A stretch of DNA of 64,000 bases, from the NCBI GenBank assembly GCA_022495005.1, contig JAGYXB010000791.1, positions 620,001-684,000 of the forward strand. The letters are read 5' to 3'. The stretch's first letter is position 1, and each line of letters begins with the position of its first letter. The DNA comes from Rhyacophila brunnea (Eukaryota; Arthropoda; Insecta; Trichoptera; Rhyacophilidae). A model generated the notes under the pieces. The model made no database searches and had not been told where the DNA came from. It worked only from the letters and a program-made list of their open reading frames with translations. Positions 23,283-34,458 of this stretch are shown here, piece by piece. Made by a program: the position numbers and the translations under genes.

Positions 23283-23571
23283 TATCCTTTTAAATGATTT
23301 TTTTTACTAACTAACTCCCTTAATAAACAATTAATTACAATACTTGTAAACAAAAACAACACACATATAGAGAGTGTTAAGCCAAAAATTCGTAAGTAAA
23401 TTTACTGGATAACATAGCTGTACCTACCTACTTGTAGGTATTGGTTTCGGATAAGTAGGTACATATTTTCACCAACATGTACCTATGTCCCTTGCGCTCT
23501 TTTGGCTTAGCAATATCAGTGTGTAAAATAAAATTTAATTATAAAAATAAGGTAAAATATTATCAATATGG
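23283..23571. other. AT-rich spacer
   Basis: Nothing recognised. Confidence 0.4.
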
Positions 23572-24176
23572 CAATATAGGTACAAGTGGCGAAGGGTGGA
23601 GGTAGGCTATTATGATCCGCCATAAATAGTAGGTACCTACATATTAAATTTTCTATATTAATGTATTCTTGATTATTATTAAAGATCTACCATCGTAAGT
23701 TGGCAGCCGGTCGAATTTGAAACTAAAATTGTTTATCGAGGATAAATTTGTTACAAATGCCATTTAATTTTACAACATGTTTCTAGAATTATGGATTGCA
23801 TAATATTTGTACAGAAATCTACTACCAATAAAAAATTATAAATTACCATTTTTTTGTTAGTTATGGTAAAATTCTCAATGTCAGACTAGCGCCCTCGCTG
23901 AAATGCCAATTTATGATGGTAGATCTTTAATAACAAATAATTATGACTGAAAAAGTGTGCACAATTTTGTCGTAGGTAGGTATACCCAAAGTATACCATA
24001 ACTATTATGGTTTGGTTTAGACAGGGTTTAATTGAATTTTAAAACCTAAACAACATCATCTGTAAATTGTAGTCTTATTTCAATGAAAACAAATACGTTT
24101 GGCTGACAAGGTTTAGTGTGCACTATTTATGGCGGATCTTAACAGCCTACCTTCACCCTTCACCACTACAATATAC
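23572..24176. mobile_element. hAT-like element K, copy 2
   Basis: The left end has AGTGGCGAAGGGTGGAGGTA then GGCTATTATGATCCGCC and ATAAATAGT. The right end has AGTGTGCACTATTTATGGCG then GATCTTAACAGCCTACC and TTCACCCTTCACCACT, giving inverted ends of about 45 bp. CAATATAG (23572-23579) and CAATATAC (24169-24176) may be the target duplication, although about 4-5 extra bases separate the left one from the TIR. It is the uninterrupted sister of the 2.86-kb copy at 51065 and preserves that copy's LINE-free site at 24077-24090. Confidence 0.8.
23676..23933. mobile_element. MITE N nested in element K copy 2
   Basis: TTATTAAAGATCTACCATCG on the left is mirrored by TGATGGTAGATCTTTAATAA on the right. 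Pairing continues inward (TAAGTTGGCA against TGCCAATTTA). At this position element K copy 1 has no such insert, so N inserted after K copy 2. Length is 258 bp, with no coding. The interior contains GCGCCCTCGCTGAAATG. Confidence 0.8.
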
Positions 24177-24534
24177 TCGGTCACGACTATGTCGAGATTG
24201 AGAAACGCTGCTCTATTAAAAACAGTGACTAGACAACTTTACTTTCTCTCTATGAAAATCTCGCAGTTCAATATTATTTCCATAAAGCACAAATACATCC
24301 GAAAAGCCCCCCTTATATGGTTTGTGTAACCGCATACGTTTCCTTTGCCTATTAAATTGAAAATATCTTTGAAATAGTGAATTATTTGTTTGAAAACAAG
24401 ATCGTAATAGAAACAGACAGCGTTCTTCCTTTTATGCCGTCATCCTTCAAGGAGATGTGTTTCAAAGTAACAGTCTGCGAATGTCTTGATCTGAATAAAA
24501 ATATAAACGTAATACGAAGCTTTTAGTTTTAGAG
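24177..24534. other. AT-rich spacer
   Basis: Nothing recognised. Confidence 0.4.
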
Positions 24535-26203
24535 TGGTGGACTAGAGGTGGGAAAACTGATCGATTTACGAGTATACTTACTACCAGTATAAAAAAATAC
24601 TTAGTATCTTGTTCAAAAATACTTACTAGTATTTGGGATACCTATTATATAGATTATAGAGCGTTTCGCGTACTTGACTTTTTAGAAGCCATTTTTACAC
24701 AAATTGTTAACATAATTATTATCCATTTACACAATCACCCATAAAATTTTAATTCAGTTAATAAGTTACAATTATAACACTAAAAAATTGAGAAACTCGA
24801 CGTGACGAAACTAGATAAACGCGTAAATACTTATATATAGAACTCGAGCACTAGTATCTACCTATTCCGGGACTTGAGACTGATGTCAACTCGACATAAA
24901 TCGCATACTCAACTGGAACTAAAACTATGAGCCCTATGCACAATCGTCTGTCATAATTACAACAAAATTACAACAAAACACTATCCAGAAAGCCTTTCTT
25001 AGTTATGATCGAGTTGTCTATGGTCCACCAAATCTGCAATAGCTTCGTTCTGTTTTTCTATTGAAAATATTACCATATATAAAAATTCTCTTTTTCATAA
25101 TTTAGGTAAATTATTTTGTAATTGTTAAACGATGACAAAAATATGAAAAATATACAAAATAAATTCAATAACTATAAATACACAATTAATATTTAATAAA
25201 AATTATTAAATGTCTCCGCAATTAGTGAATAATATAAGTTATTTTTTGACCATGTTTTTCCCGATACGGTAACACTTGCCGTTGAAATGTCAGATTTTGT
25301 CATTTACAATTATTACAAATATAATATGCCATGATGTGAATAATTATATAGAGTGATTAAAACTAATATTACCAGGTTGGTGTGTAGGTAACTAAGTACT
25401 TATATATTTCAACTACCTATCTATTGGTTTAATATTACATAAATATCTAAATCTGAATAAGAAAAGTTAATTCATAATTCATTGACACTGACATTTCAAT
25501 TCGATAATCGGTTTTACTAAATTAAGACATGTACAGAATCAAGAAAGCAAAGGAAAATATGTTGTATTAAATGACACGGATATTTAATAGTTGTTCAATA
25601 CCCATATTGAGATCAATTGTTAAATGAATTTGAGTGTATTGGCCGTTTTAAAGACACGTCAATTTATTTTGACAGCAGCTGTCAGTGGTAAATGGCAATA
25701 CGGAAGGGGGGCAAGGGGGCGAGTTCATAACAAAAGTAGTCTATGGTGAAGGATTCCTTATCTCTATAATCTATAGTTAACAGATGGATTTCGGCTACTT
25801 ACAATTTTTACTGTTATTTTATGGTAAGTACGAATTGAGCATCGCGCTCTAACTCCATATTATTACTATTCGACAAACATGTCACCATTTCTGTCCTTCA
25901 TTATACCAACTTTATAACTAGGGAGAAAGAGAGAGCAATGACAGTTATTAGAGTATATATCACGGCTAGACATACGTGTATTATGCTATCTCGCTCACGC
26001 GCATTTAATGTCAATAGTATTGAAAGTCTACGAACAGTACCAACTAGCGAGTCGCGGCGATGATCTCATCGCATGCGTTCGAACTTCGAACAAGATTCTT
26101 GGAACAAGTTTAATGGGCCACACATACTGAGTATGGGTAGTACATGCCGAGACTTGAGTACGCAAACTGGTGACAGTATTTCTAACTCACCTCTATGGTG
26201 GAC
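24535..26203. mobile_element. hAT element E, copy 1, with perfect 8-bp target duplication
   Basis: TGGTGGAC flanks the element at 24535-24542 and 26196-26203. The ends are TAGAGGTGGGAAAACTGATC and TATTTCTAACTCACCTCTA, giving TIRs of about 10 bp. The outer parts match the 551-bp copy at 30923-31473 almost throughout (TCCGGGACTTGAGACTGAT, GTGTATTATGCTATCTC, GAGTATGGGTAGT, ACAAACTGGTGACAGTATTT). The extra length is caused mainly by a second element inserted at about 24929-25849. No transposase remnant is visible; this is a non-autonomous hAT. Confidence 0.9.
24929..25849. mobile_element. TIR element F, copy 1, nested in hAT E
   Basis: This segment is absent from the shorter E copy and matches 59655-60545 through blocks such as TAGGTAAATTATTTTGTAAT, TGTTAAACGATGACAAAAAT, TATTTTGACAGCAGCTGTCA and TTCATAACAAAAGTAGTCTA. 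Its ends GAGCCCTATGC and GCATCGCGCTC are weak inverted repeats; the left end of copy 2, GAGCGGGATGC, supports that reading. Superfamily is undetermined. Confidence 0.65.
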
Positions 26204-27518
26204 CAAAGCGGGAGCCGTGCAGTACACCACAGGTTTCAATCGTTTATTATTTTAAAAGTAGATATTTATCCTATCTGGTATATGATCTATTCTAACTAAG
26301 TAACACATAACACTTTTTTCGATATTTTTATGGTTCCGAGACAACAGCATGTATTACGGATGCATTCTGTGAATAAAACCGCTATGTAAAATAACTGGAT
26401 TACATGTAAATTATACGTAAATCGTTTCACCGTGGCACAGTTCGCCGTGAGCTTTCTTATCGGAAAGAGATGACGATGTATACGGTCTCCAATTTTATTA
26501 AATTCAATATGAACGGTAATTAAATTTTCATAGCTGATTTTGTAGGTAAAATTTATGAATTCAAGAATGAAAACCTAACCTAATAAATAATCCAGTATAT
26601 CGGCTATTTTCAAAGTTTGTTTGCTACTGGCTTCCTGTAAAGTGTAAACCGACAAGAACCGTGTTTTATTAAGACGTGAATTTTATGTCAGTATAGTACG
26701 ACCCAAAGAGGTTGGACGGTCTTTAATATACGGCCACATATTTCCGATACAACTAAACATAGTAATTGAACGTTATACAAAATTAAAATGACGAACGCAG
26801 TTTATAATACACACCAATATTGCACCTCTAGGTACGTTGTATTAAGGGTTGATTGGTGGAGGTCTATTATATTAGTAAATATTTTATTTTACACTATTTT
26901 ATAATACAAGCCACTGAATTGTTTTCGATATATTACGCAAAGGGCTAATACCTACAGCTGGCCACAGAGGTACTCAAAATGTTAAATAAACATTAATAAG
27001 GTAAGAATAACAAAAAAAAAAACAATATTTCTTTTATGTAGCAGATGTCTTGTAATATTGGTCCAGTTTCCCGTAAATGAAGATCTCAAAAAAAAAGATA
27101 AGACCCTCCCAGCGCTGGAAGTATCCCCCGCCACTCGTTTTTACATCTCCCGAGATCTTTAGAAGCCTCTTGTGGCATTTAAATACAGCCTTCCCGGAAA
27201 GACGTCCCAGTTTAGATTATGTCTGCCGCATTTATTGAAAAATACGTGAATTGATACTGATATACAGAACCTATAGTAAATATATATTTATCTTCAACTT
27301 CGTTGCATAGAATTTTCCTCTGAGAATGCTTGAATGCAAATACATATAGGAAAGTATATAAATATACACGTTTCTAGAATATGATAGATGTTTTAGACTC
27401 ATTTAGAGAACCTCGAATAGATTGTCAAGCAGCTGGTAGAGTTTATTTATTTCCACGAAGTTACACAAACTAAAAAAAATACATCCATTGACATATTCGC
27501 TTCTTAATTCTTTGCTCT
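26204..27518. other. AT-rich spacer
   Basis: No coding or classified repeat is seen. Confidence 0.4.
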
Positions 27519-28290
27519 GTGTCGCGCTTTGCAGATGATATTGTTATATTCTCACAAGACCCGAAGGACATCCAAGGTAGAATGCAAGAACTCGCAGATT
27601 TCAGTCAAACGGTCGGCCTAAAGATAAATGTCTCAAAGACAAAAGTGATGAGGAACTGCTTTTCGGACCATGCGATTATCTGTATTAATGGCACCCAGCT
27701 CGAGCAAGTCAGCAGCTACGTCTATCTTGGACAGCAGGTGCCCAGACGGAAGCATGCACGATGAAATTGCTCGAAGAACAAAGCTGGCATGGAGTGCTTT
27801 CGGACGTCTGAATAGTATCTTCAAGAATGATTTACCATTATGTCTTAAGCGTAGGGTGTTCAACCAATGTGTGCTGCCCGTGCTCACGTATGGCTGCGAG
27901 ACGTGGACCCTCGACACGAGAGATGTCCAAAGGCTAAGTGTCGCACAGCGAGGCATGGAGAGGTGTATGTTGGGCATCACGCGAAAGGAACGTAAGAGAA
28001 ACGAATGGGTTATGAAGCAGACAGGAGTACTCGATGTAATAGACGATGCCAAACAGCTGAAATTTAGATGGGCGGGGCATATTGCTCGCCGAAAGGACAG
28101 CCGCTGGACAAATGCCGTCATCCAATGGTACTCAAGGGGCACGAAACGGCCACAGGGTCGCCCTAAAAGCCGCTGGACTGACGAACTGATAAAGTTCGGC
28201 TGAAATACGTGGCAGCGAACGACACAGGACCGAGTGAGTTGGAAGAAGCTTAGGGAGGCCTTCATCCAACATTGGATTGACCCCGGCTGA
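27519..28290 (+). pseudogene. family A LINE ORF2 3' part, best-preserved copy
   Basis: The sequence enters at the reverse transcriptase palm: FADDIVIFSQ at 27528-27557, the YxDD-equivalent metal-binding box. It continues through MQELADFSQTVGLKINVSKT, SSYVYLGQQ, DEIARRTKLAWSAFGRLNS, VLPVLTYGCETWTL, MERCMLGITRKERKRNEWV, FRWAGHIARRKDSRWTN, GRPKSRWTDELIKFG and the terminal QHWIDPG stop. Defects are one frameshift near 27741 (within LGQQV/PDGS) and a nonsense codon at 28201-28203 just after KFG. The 3' end is CCCGGCTGATGATGATATC, i.e. a short TGA-repeat tail. The apurinic-type endonuclease and most of the RT are missing. It is a 5'-truncated, dead LINE of RTE-like type. Confidence 0.88.
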
Positions 28291-29004
28291 TGATGATATC
28301 GTATTCTTACAAGGGGACTTTTGCTATCCACACTTTGACCACTATTATGGAACATCTCCGGTGATTTGTTCGAAAAGTTACACGAAGGTAAACAGGCCAA
28401 AACATCAGGCCAATTCATAAATGACGTCGGGGTCACCACTTATCATGGGGATGAATGGAGAGTTGTTCTTACTCCCGATGTTATGTTTAATCGTCGAAGG
28501 TTGCTTGGTGTGTGAGTGACATGGTATGTTCGGGACAGAGTTGAATAATACACGGTGTTGGTATTTTCTTGGTTTATATTGTAATAATAAAGTTTGATTA
28601 TACACGGCACTACGCAATGACTGTCACATTTATATTAGTTGATTTAAGTAAATTGAATTTTCAATTTAAAAGGAGACGCGGACGAGCGGGGCGTAATGAA
28701 TACATTATAGGAAAACCGGAAGAAAACTGTTTTGCATATCCGTTTGCGTTATTGTCTGTGGTCTATACATGGCCAAAGACAATAACATGTCGGTTGTACG
28801 GGTATACGAAAACTCTACAAAAGACATTCGAAGAAATCAAAAAATTATGAGCACCCATTCCAGATTGATCAAATTTTTCCCTGAACGAATGTACTGCAAC
28901 CTTTACCTCTAATCTTTATGAAGAATGCAGTACTTTTGTCCTCTTATAATGTGGTCAACGTAGGTACTGTAGGTTTCCGGTTTAGATACTGCGCATTGCA
29001 GTAT
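28291..29004. other. spacer, unclassified
   Basis: A 93-codon frame at 28569-28850 has a basic start (KRRRGRAGRNEY) but no recognised domain. The segment GGTTTATATTGTAATAATAA at about 28572 resembles a polyadenylation region, perhaps of a decayed retroelement. Confidence 0.3.
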
Positions 29005-29228
29005 GAGTATAGGTGGGCATTGTTTTATAAATTTTTTAAATAGGGTCTGCTTAGCTCATTCAACGTAGGTAGGTACTTCCTTGTATCTAATTTATAATTT
29101 TTGTATTCACACTTTCTACTGCTTAATATCTTAATATTGATCTATTTCTTTGTTTCTAAATTTCATGTTGTGAACATTTAAATTAATAATTTGTAATGTT
29201 CACTATATGTAAAAATTAATAAAATTTA
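29005..29228 (+). mobile_element. CR1/Jockey-like LINE (family D2) 3' end
   Basis: It contains TAGGGTCTGCTTAGCTCATT, GGTACTTCCTTGTATC, TTTCATGTTGTGAACATTTA, AATTTGTAATGTTCACTAT and an A/T-rich tail. It is the forward-strand counterpart of 20821-21085. Only the 3' terminal region is present. Confidence 0.7.
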
Positions 29229-30722
29229 AATCAGTTATTAATACTTACGTACGTTTTTAAATTCGTACAAACTATCGCTTCGGTAGAGTTGGTATCTGGT
29301 GCTACAATGAATTGGCACGACCTTATGTTTGCCCTACGGTCAAACACTGGGCGTAATAGTGTGAAGTAAGTAAGTAGGTATGAAGAGCTGGAATATAAAA
29401 AATCCATTCGACTATTTGTTAATCGGCCTGATGGTTTCGGCAAATTTACGTTCATACAGGCGTTTTAGTGCAAACATCTGTGGACGGTTTTCAATACGCA
29501 TAGCATACTTTAGCGTGTTCATCTCGATAGTGAACGAACACTATTCACGTGAGAAATTTAAAATATCGTTAAACGTATTAGATAACAGATTATATAAAAT
29601 CGTTGTTGTATGTAGGTATATAACAAAAAGCGATTTTGAAAGAAAGTAAACACATAAATAAGGAAAAAGAAACAACGTGAAACATTTCCCTAAGGGAGGA
29701 TAAGGTGTCAGGAAGAGAGGCATTTATCGCGTAGCAGATTGACATCAGGACTGAGCTGTCGATATCAATAGCAACCCTTACGCATCGAAAAGTGAAATAA
29801 ACTAGGTAGGTACCTACCTATTAGATTTAATACATAATAGTAAATAAACGTTCCAATTTTTTCAAATATTAAAAATATATAAGTACATTCTTATAGGTAT
29901 ACTTAATTCAAAAAATCTTTATTTGATTTCCTTTTTAAGGGCCCACATGCCCAACGAAGATGGAGTTTTATGGTATTTTCAAAGCATTAGCCTGAACATT
30001 CCTTAAACGTTGTAGTTAGTCTATTTATATAATTTTGAAGCCTTATTTTTAATATTTGAGATTAGATTTATCATATTTTAAACGCATTTATAAAACCATT
30101 AATAAAATTTATGTTGACAATATTATAGTGAAATATTTACGATAAAAAATTATATTTATAATCTCTGTGAACCCAAATTTGACAAGAATTGGGCATTTTT
30201 TTATTCAAAAAATGGGCAAGATTACCACATTTGAAGATAATTCTAAAGATATTGATTATTTGCTATGTCTTTGACCATTTAAATGTGATAAAACATCCTA
30301 CGAATAATAATTATTTTATAATAATTATTGACCTAAGAAAAAGGTAGTATTTTTTTGAAATACGCTGTTTCCATTGGTATTTCCCAGTGGTTAAACTGCA
30401 ACATACGGCCATAACCATAAAAAGAGTTCGGTGAGGTATTATAACATAAATTTCAAAATATCACACTCCCTGTAAAATACTGTAGCAAGTGAAAAATGCA
30501 TTTTTGTATGAAAGCCATTTGAAATTTAAATTTTTTTAAATATTCTCTGTAAATTCAGGAAAATCTGGATATATAATTTTTTTTTTAAATAAGACAAGAA
30601 AATGAAGATATTTTAATATTTTTGCATTATGACAGTATTTTACTAGATTGATATGACAATATTTTAACTTAACAATATTATACTTAACTCTTAAATTACC
30701 ATTTTAGACTTATAACAGTATT
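29229..30722. other. AT-rich spacer
   Basis: Open frames at 29231-29455, 29380-29649 and 29541-29723 have no recognised domain. No repeat structure is evident. Confidence 0.4.
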
Positions 30723-30956
30723 TTACTGACGGTGGGTTATGTAGTCTGCAGGTCCATAGTGAAAACAATAGATCCATAACCTGTCAGAGTGCCAGGAGAC
30801 CGTATTTCTCTTGAAAAGTGAAACAATACGTGATTCTTGTTCAAGTGATATTCTTGGTCCACTATGACCAGATGAAGGTTTTCTTAGACATCTTTGTGAA
30901 ATAATTTGTGCAAAGTCGTCAATAGAGGTGGGAAAACTGATCGATTTTACATACAT
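30723..30956 (-). other. unrecognised open frame, partly in hAT E copy 2
   Basis: The frame contains DDFAQIISQRCLRKPSSGHS, GPRISLEQESRIVSLFKRN and WHSDRLWIYCFHYGPADY. It is less repetitive than the chance frames around it, and I do not recognise a family. Its first codons lie in the TIR of the hAT element that starts at 30923, so the natural upstream part, if any, was separated by that insertion. It could be an old transposon-coding remnant or chance. Confidence 0.2.
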
Positions 30957-31481
30957 TGTTTAAATAATTATTATCCATTTACACAATCACGCATAAAATT
31001 TGAATTCAGTTTATAAGTTCCAATTATAACACTAGAAAATCGAGAAACTCGACGTAACGAAACCAGATAAACGCGTAAGTAAATGCTTATCAGAACTCGA
31101 GCTCTAGTACTTATTTCCGGGACTTGAGACTGATCAACCGACTCATACTCAAAAGTCAAAACGAACTTGTCACCATTTCTATCCTTCACTATACAAACTT
31201 TACAACTGGGAAGAAAGAGAGAGCAATAACGCCAATGACAGTTGAACGTATCACGACTCAACATACGTGTATTATGCTATCTCACTCGCGCGCATTTAAT
31301 GTCAATAGTATTGAAAATCTACCAACTATCGAGTCGCGATGCCGATGACCTCATCGAATACGGTCGAACAAGTTTCTTGGAAAAAGTTTATTGGGCGACA
31401 CGTACCGAGTATGGGTAGTTGCATCCGAGACTTGAGTACACAAACTGGTGACAGTATTTCCATCTCACCTCTAGTCATCAA
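30915..31481. mobile_element. hAT element E, copy 2, compact form
   Basis: Flanks GTCGTCAA (30915-30922) and GTCATCAA (31474-31481) differ at one base and represent the 8-bp target duplication. The element is 551 bp, from TAGAGGTGGGAAAACTGATC to the right end ATTTCCATCTCACCTCTA. It lacks the F insertion found in copy 1 and so shows the pre-insertion structure of the family. Confidence 0.88.
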
Positions 31482-31562
31482 TCATTAAGCAAATATCTAG
31501 AACCCGACTATAAGAATATTTTGGAAGTCCCTATAGGCACATCACCAACAAAGTCATCGTAA
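31482..31562 (+). other. short coding-like remnant, unrecognised
   Basis: A 27-codon stretch reads SLSKYLEPDYKNILEVPIG followed by TSPTKSS and a stop. Its composition is protein-like, but it is too short to identify and adjoins a hAT insertion. It could be the end of an old transposon ORF. Chance cannot be excluded. Confidence 0.2.
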
Positions 31563-32203
31563 TGTAAGTGGAAATCTGATACGCGAACAGCGCCCCCTTT
31601 GTTCTGACGCCCTCGGGCAACTCTTTATGCCGTCTTATAATCTGATAAGCGTCCATCGCTCCAATTTATTCGACAAATTTTCCTTAATAGAAATAACTTC
31701 TTAAGAAAATATATTGTATAGAAGTTAAGGAAACGTGGAATAATACGATAGTAAGAGAGACGTTGATTGATATCTTTCCTTAACCTTTAATCACCGGTAC
31801 AAAGTCACGAGGGTACAAGGTACATTTCTCCATACAAACCGTGGGCTTTATAGTCGCCCGATTTAGTGCCGCTGACTATGGCAGGCTCTTGTGACAAATT
31901 GATGTTTTCAACGGCGACATTTTAAAGATTGATAATTTATAATTTCCATTGAAAATTTAAATTGATTTTTTTACAAGTTTTATCAAGATTTATCTTCTTA
32001 ATTCAATGATATAATACTACCAATCTACCAGGCAATAGGTATTAAATATTAAAGATTAAACTAATCAAAATAAAGATCAGTAGCATTTTCACTATTAAGC
32101 TAACCTAAACTAAAAAGCAACCATGCACCTTAGTGCTTAACAAAAGAGTTTTAGAAAATAAAAAGAATCTTGACTGACATGAAGTGTCCTCTGTACCCGT
32201 GTA
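31563..32203. other. AT-rich spacer
   Basis: Nothing recognised. Confidence 0.4.
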
Positions 32204-32461
32204 CTAAAATTCTGCCGAAAAAGAGGAGTCAGGAGTTAAAAGTGAGGAATCTAAGGAGGGATCGGAAATATTACGTCCTCCATATGACGCAGCAAATTTT
32301 TCGAAAGCCTCAAAGTTGGCCTTGGTTGGTATCAAGTCGGCGTGGCCAATCGGGCCCGTGTGTGGACGGACCCTGGCAAACAGCTCCGGTCGGTCGGATC
32401 CCATCAACGGGGAGTCCCAGAGGACGTGTTCACCATTTCCCTTGCTCAGGATTAAACACAT
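32204..32461 (-). pseudogene. R1/Jockey-like LINE (family L) ORF2 C-terminus
   Basis: The minus strand reads MCLILSKGNGEHVLWDSPLM, then GSDRPELFARVRPHTGPIGH, ADLIPTKANFEAFEKFAASY, GGR and a hydrophilic end. The GNGEHVLWD(C)P stretch matches the C-terminal zinc-knuckle region (Cys...His...Cys) of R1/Jockey-type non-LTR elements. Two ligand cysteines are replaced here (the second Cys, and DSP for DCP). The downstream 'ADL-TK-N--F--FA' segment is shared with the copy at 54838. It is truncated upstream and non-functional. Confidence 0.75.
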
Positions 32462-32589
32462 TGTAAAACAGCATTAATTTTGCATAAATGAGAAAATCGA
32501 TCTCGCCTCATGACACACGTGGTTTTACAGACAACTGTTTATAGCATCTCACAAGTAATATTCAATATAGACAATATCAAAATCAGGCA

Positions 32590-33195
32590 CCAATAGCGAG
32601 GAGTGCAAGACTAGTCAATGCGCTCCCCAACGACATACACATTTACAGTGACGTGCAATGTATTTTGTATTCGAAATTTTATTCTTATTGACACGGGTAA
32701 TGGTTCCGATCCAGAACAAATCATAGCTGCGACCACATAGGTAACTGACAGGCGCATGTAAATTCAAATTCTTTAGGACACCATGATTGAAACCATCCCT
32801 CGCGAAAACAGGCAAAAATGTTTCAAGAGCAGAATTAGTCACCTATGAGTTTCAAGAGAGTCAAAAGTAAGCATGCCTTGCAGAAAAGCAGTCAGAAAAT
32901 AATCGTATGAGGAATTATCGAAAAGAAAATAGTAAGTACTTACGTATTATAATGTCTTAAAATAAAGACAGTGAAGAAATTTCTTCTGGACGCGTTCTAA
33001 AATAAGCTTATAGGAAACCTTATAAGATAGAAAATTATCGTTCATTGCTGTGTTTTTTTGCTATTAGATTATTTTTTGGCTTGTTTTTCTACTAACTTTA
33101 TCACGTGTTATTTTCATGTTAAATTTCATGTTGTGAACGTCTTGAATTAATAATTTGTTATGTACTCAATATGGTTATTTTAATAAATAAATATT
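32590..33195 (+). pseudogene. CR1/Jockey-like LINE (family D1) C-terminus and 3' UTR, copy 2
   Basis: IARSARLVNALPNDIHIYSD at about 32596-32655 is the C-terminal 'ARLVN-LP-DI-I' motif seen also at 11352. The 3' UTR end at 33110-33195 (TTTCATGTTGTGAACGTCTT, TTAATAATTTGTTATG, AATAAATAAATA) is intact. Unrelated sequence lies between about 32690 and 33040, indicating an insertion or strong divergence. Confidence 0.7.
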
Positions 33196-33200
33196 TCAAT

Positions 33201-33635
33201 TAAAGTCGTATTGTTATTTGTCCAGTACAAATCTTGCAATCGATTTTTAACTAACTTCCCGACTAGCTAGACGTTTGAAACTTTTAGAATATATCAGAAC
33301 ACGACGCCAATGCATTCTTTTAATACTTTTAGCCATCTTTAATTAGAATTGAATCCATTTTCAGTTAATTCTGTTTTGTATGAAAAGTTATTTCGGAAGA
33401 AATCCGTAATCCAATCCACTATTATTGGTTGCTAAGGGACTGGGGTCCTAGCAACTAAATTATTAATATATACGTGCGTTACTATAGAAATCAATATGAA
33501 ATGGCAAAATGACATTTCAGTATTATTCTATAAAGTACAATTTTTTTTTGATCGTTTAAGCTAGTCAAGTCAAGTTTCTATGATTCAACAGAAAATTTAA
33601 AAACGTTTTATATAAAAAGTTCTTTTTATCTTGTA
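33201..33635 (+). mobile_element. B-MITE copy 4
   Basis: It shares ATTTGTCCAGTACAAATCTT, CCCGACTAGCTAGACGTTTG and GTGCGTTACTATAGAAATC with copies 1-3. Unlike them, it has an alternative right part (TTTGATCGTTTAAGCTAGTC AAGTCAAGTTT) that recurs at 55387. The right end is AAAACGTTTTATATAAAAAG. The left terminal repeat is truncated. Confidence 0.75.
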
Positions 33636-34458
33636 ATTATTTTCATATACGCTCAACCATAAGCCTTCGTTGTATAAAAGGGAAAGAAATAAAATTAAGT
33701 ATGCTATATTACTAAACAATGTTTTGTATGCTATTATTCAATGCGCTGACTATCTAATATTAACAAATTTTCTGTATCTTAACTATTTATAATTCAATAA
33801 CACTACAACATTTTCTTAGAATCGGCATAAAGTATTACATAAAGTAACACCTACTACAAATTCATAATAATCCCGCTTGAATTATATAATAAATATTAGT
33901 ATTTAAATTCTAATATTATTAAGATATCTAGAGGTTTTTCCTATATAACTCTGGTCACAGTTGGCACAAGTAATGTTATTTGGTAATTATAGAACAAGTT
34001 ATTCAGAATTAAAAAGAAACAAAGTACGTAAAAACGACTAAGGCCAACTAAATCTTATTATTTAATATTTGATATACGAAGCTCTTTCACTTAGGTAATA
34101 ATTGGAAAGCATGTAATATTATGAATTGTTGTTCATTGCACGTACTACAGAAAAATGATTTATTGAACAGTACCGAATACTGGAATAGATTATAACAGTG
34201 TGAAAAATCGTTTCAGCGCCATATTGTTATGCAAGTATTTTAAAAATGTAATAAGTGTGCAAAAAACTAATAAATTAATATACTTTGGGGATTACGAAAA
34301 GTTGTGTAAATATATTTGAAATCGTTGAGAAATACGTTGAAATTTCTAATTTCGTAAATAACTTTAAGATATTTTTAATCCGCAATATGGTTTAGTGGGA
34401 TTTTAAAAACATATTAGAAGGAAACTTTTCAAAAGTTTGATAATCCGTAACCCTAACC
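33636..34458. other. AT-rich spacer
   Basis: Nothing recognised. Confidence 0.4.

Noticed and set aside
23572..24176. Secure 8-bp target duplication for element K copy 2
   Set aside because: CAATATAG/CAATATAC is suggestive, but the left copy is separated from the terminal repeat by several bases, so the element is called on its TIRs alone.
27633..28439. 268-codon minus-strand open frame, one of the longest in the window
   Set aside because: It is the antisense shadow of the family A LINE coding sequence; the sense strand carries the FADD and CETWTL motifs.
32170..32466. 98-codon plus-strand frame
   Set aside because: It is a shadow of the minus-strand R1/Jockey-like C-terminus at 32204-32461.
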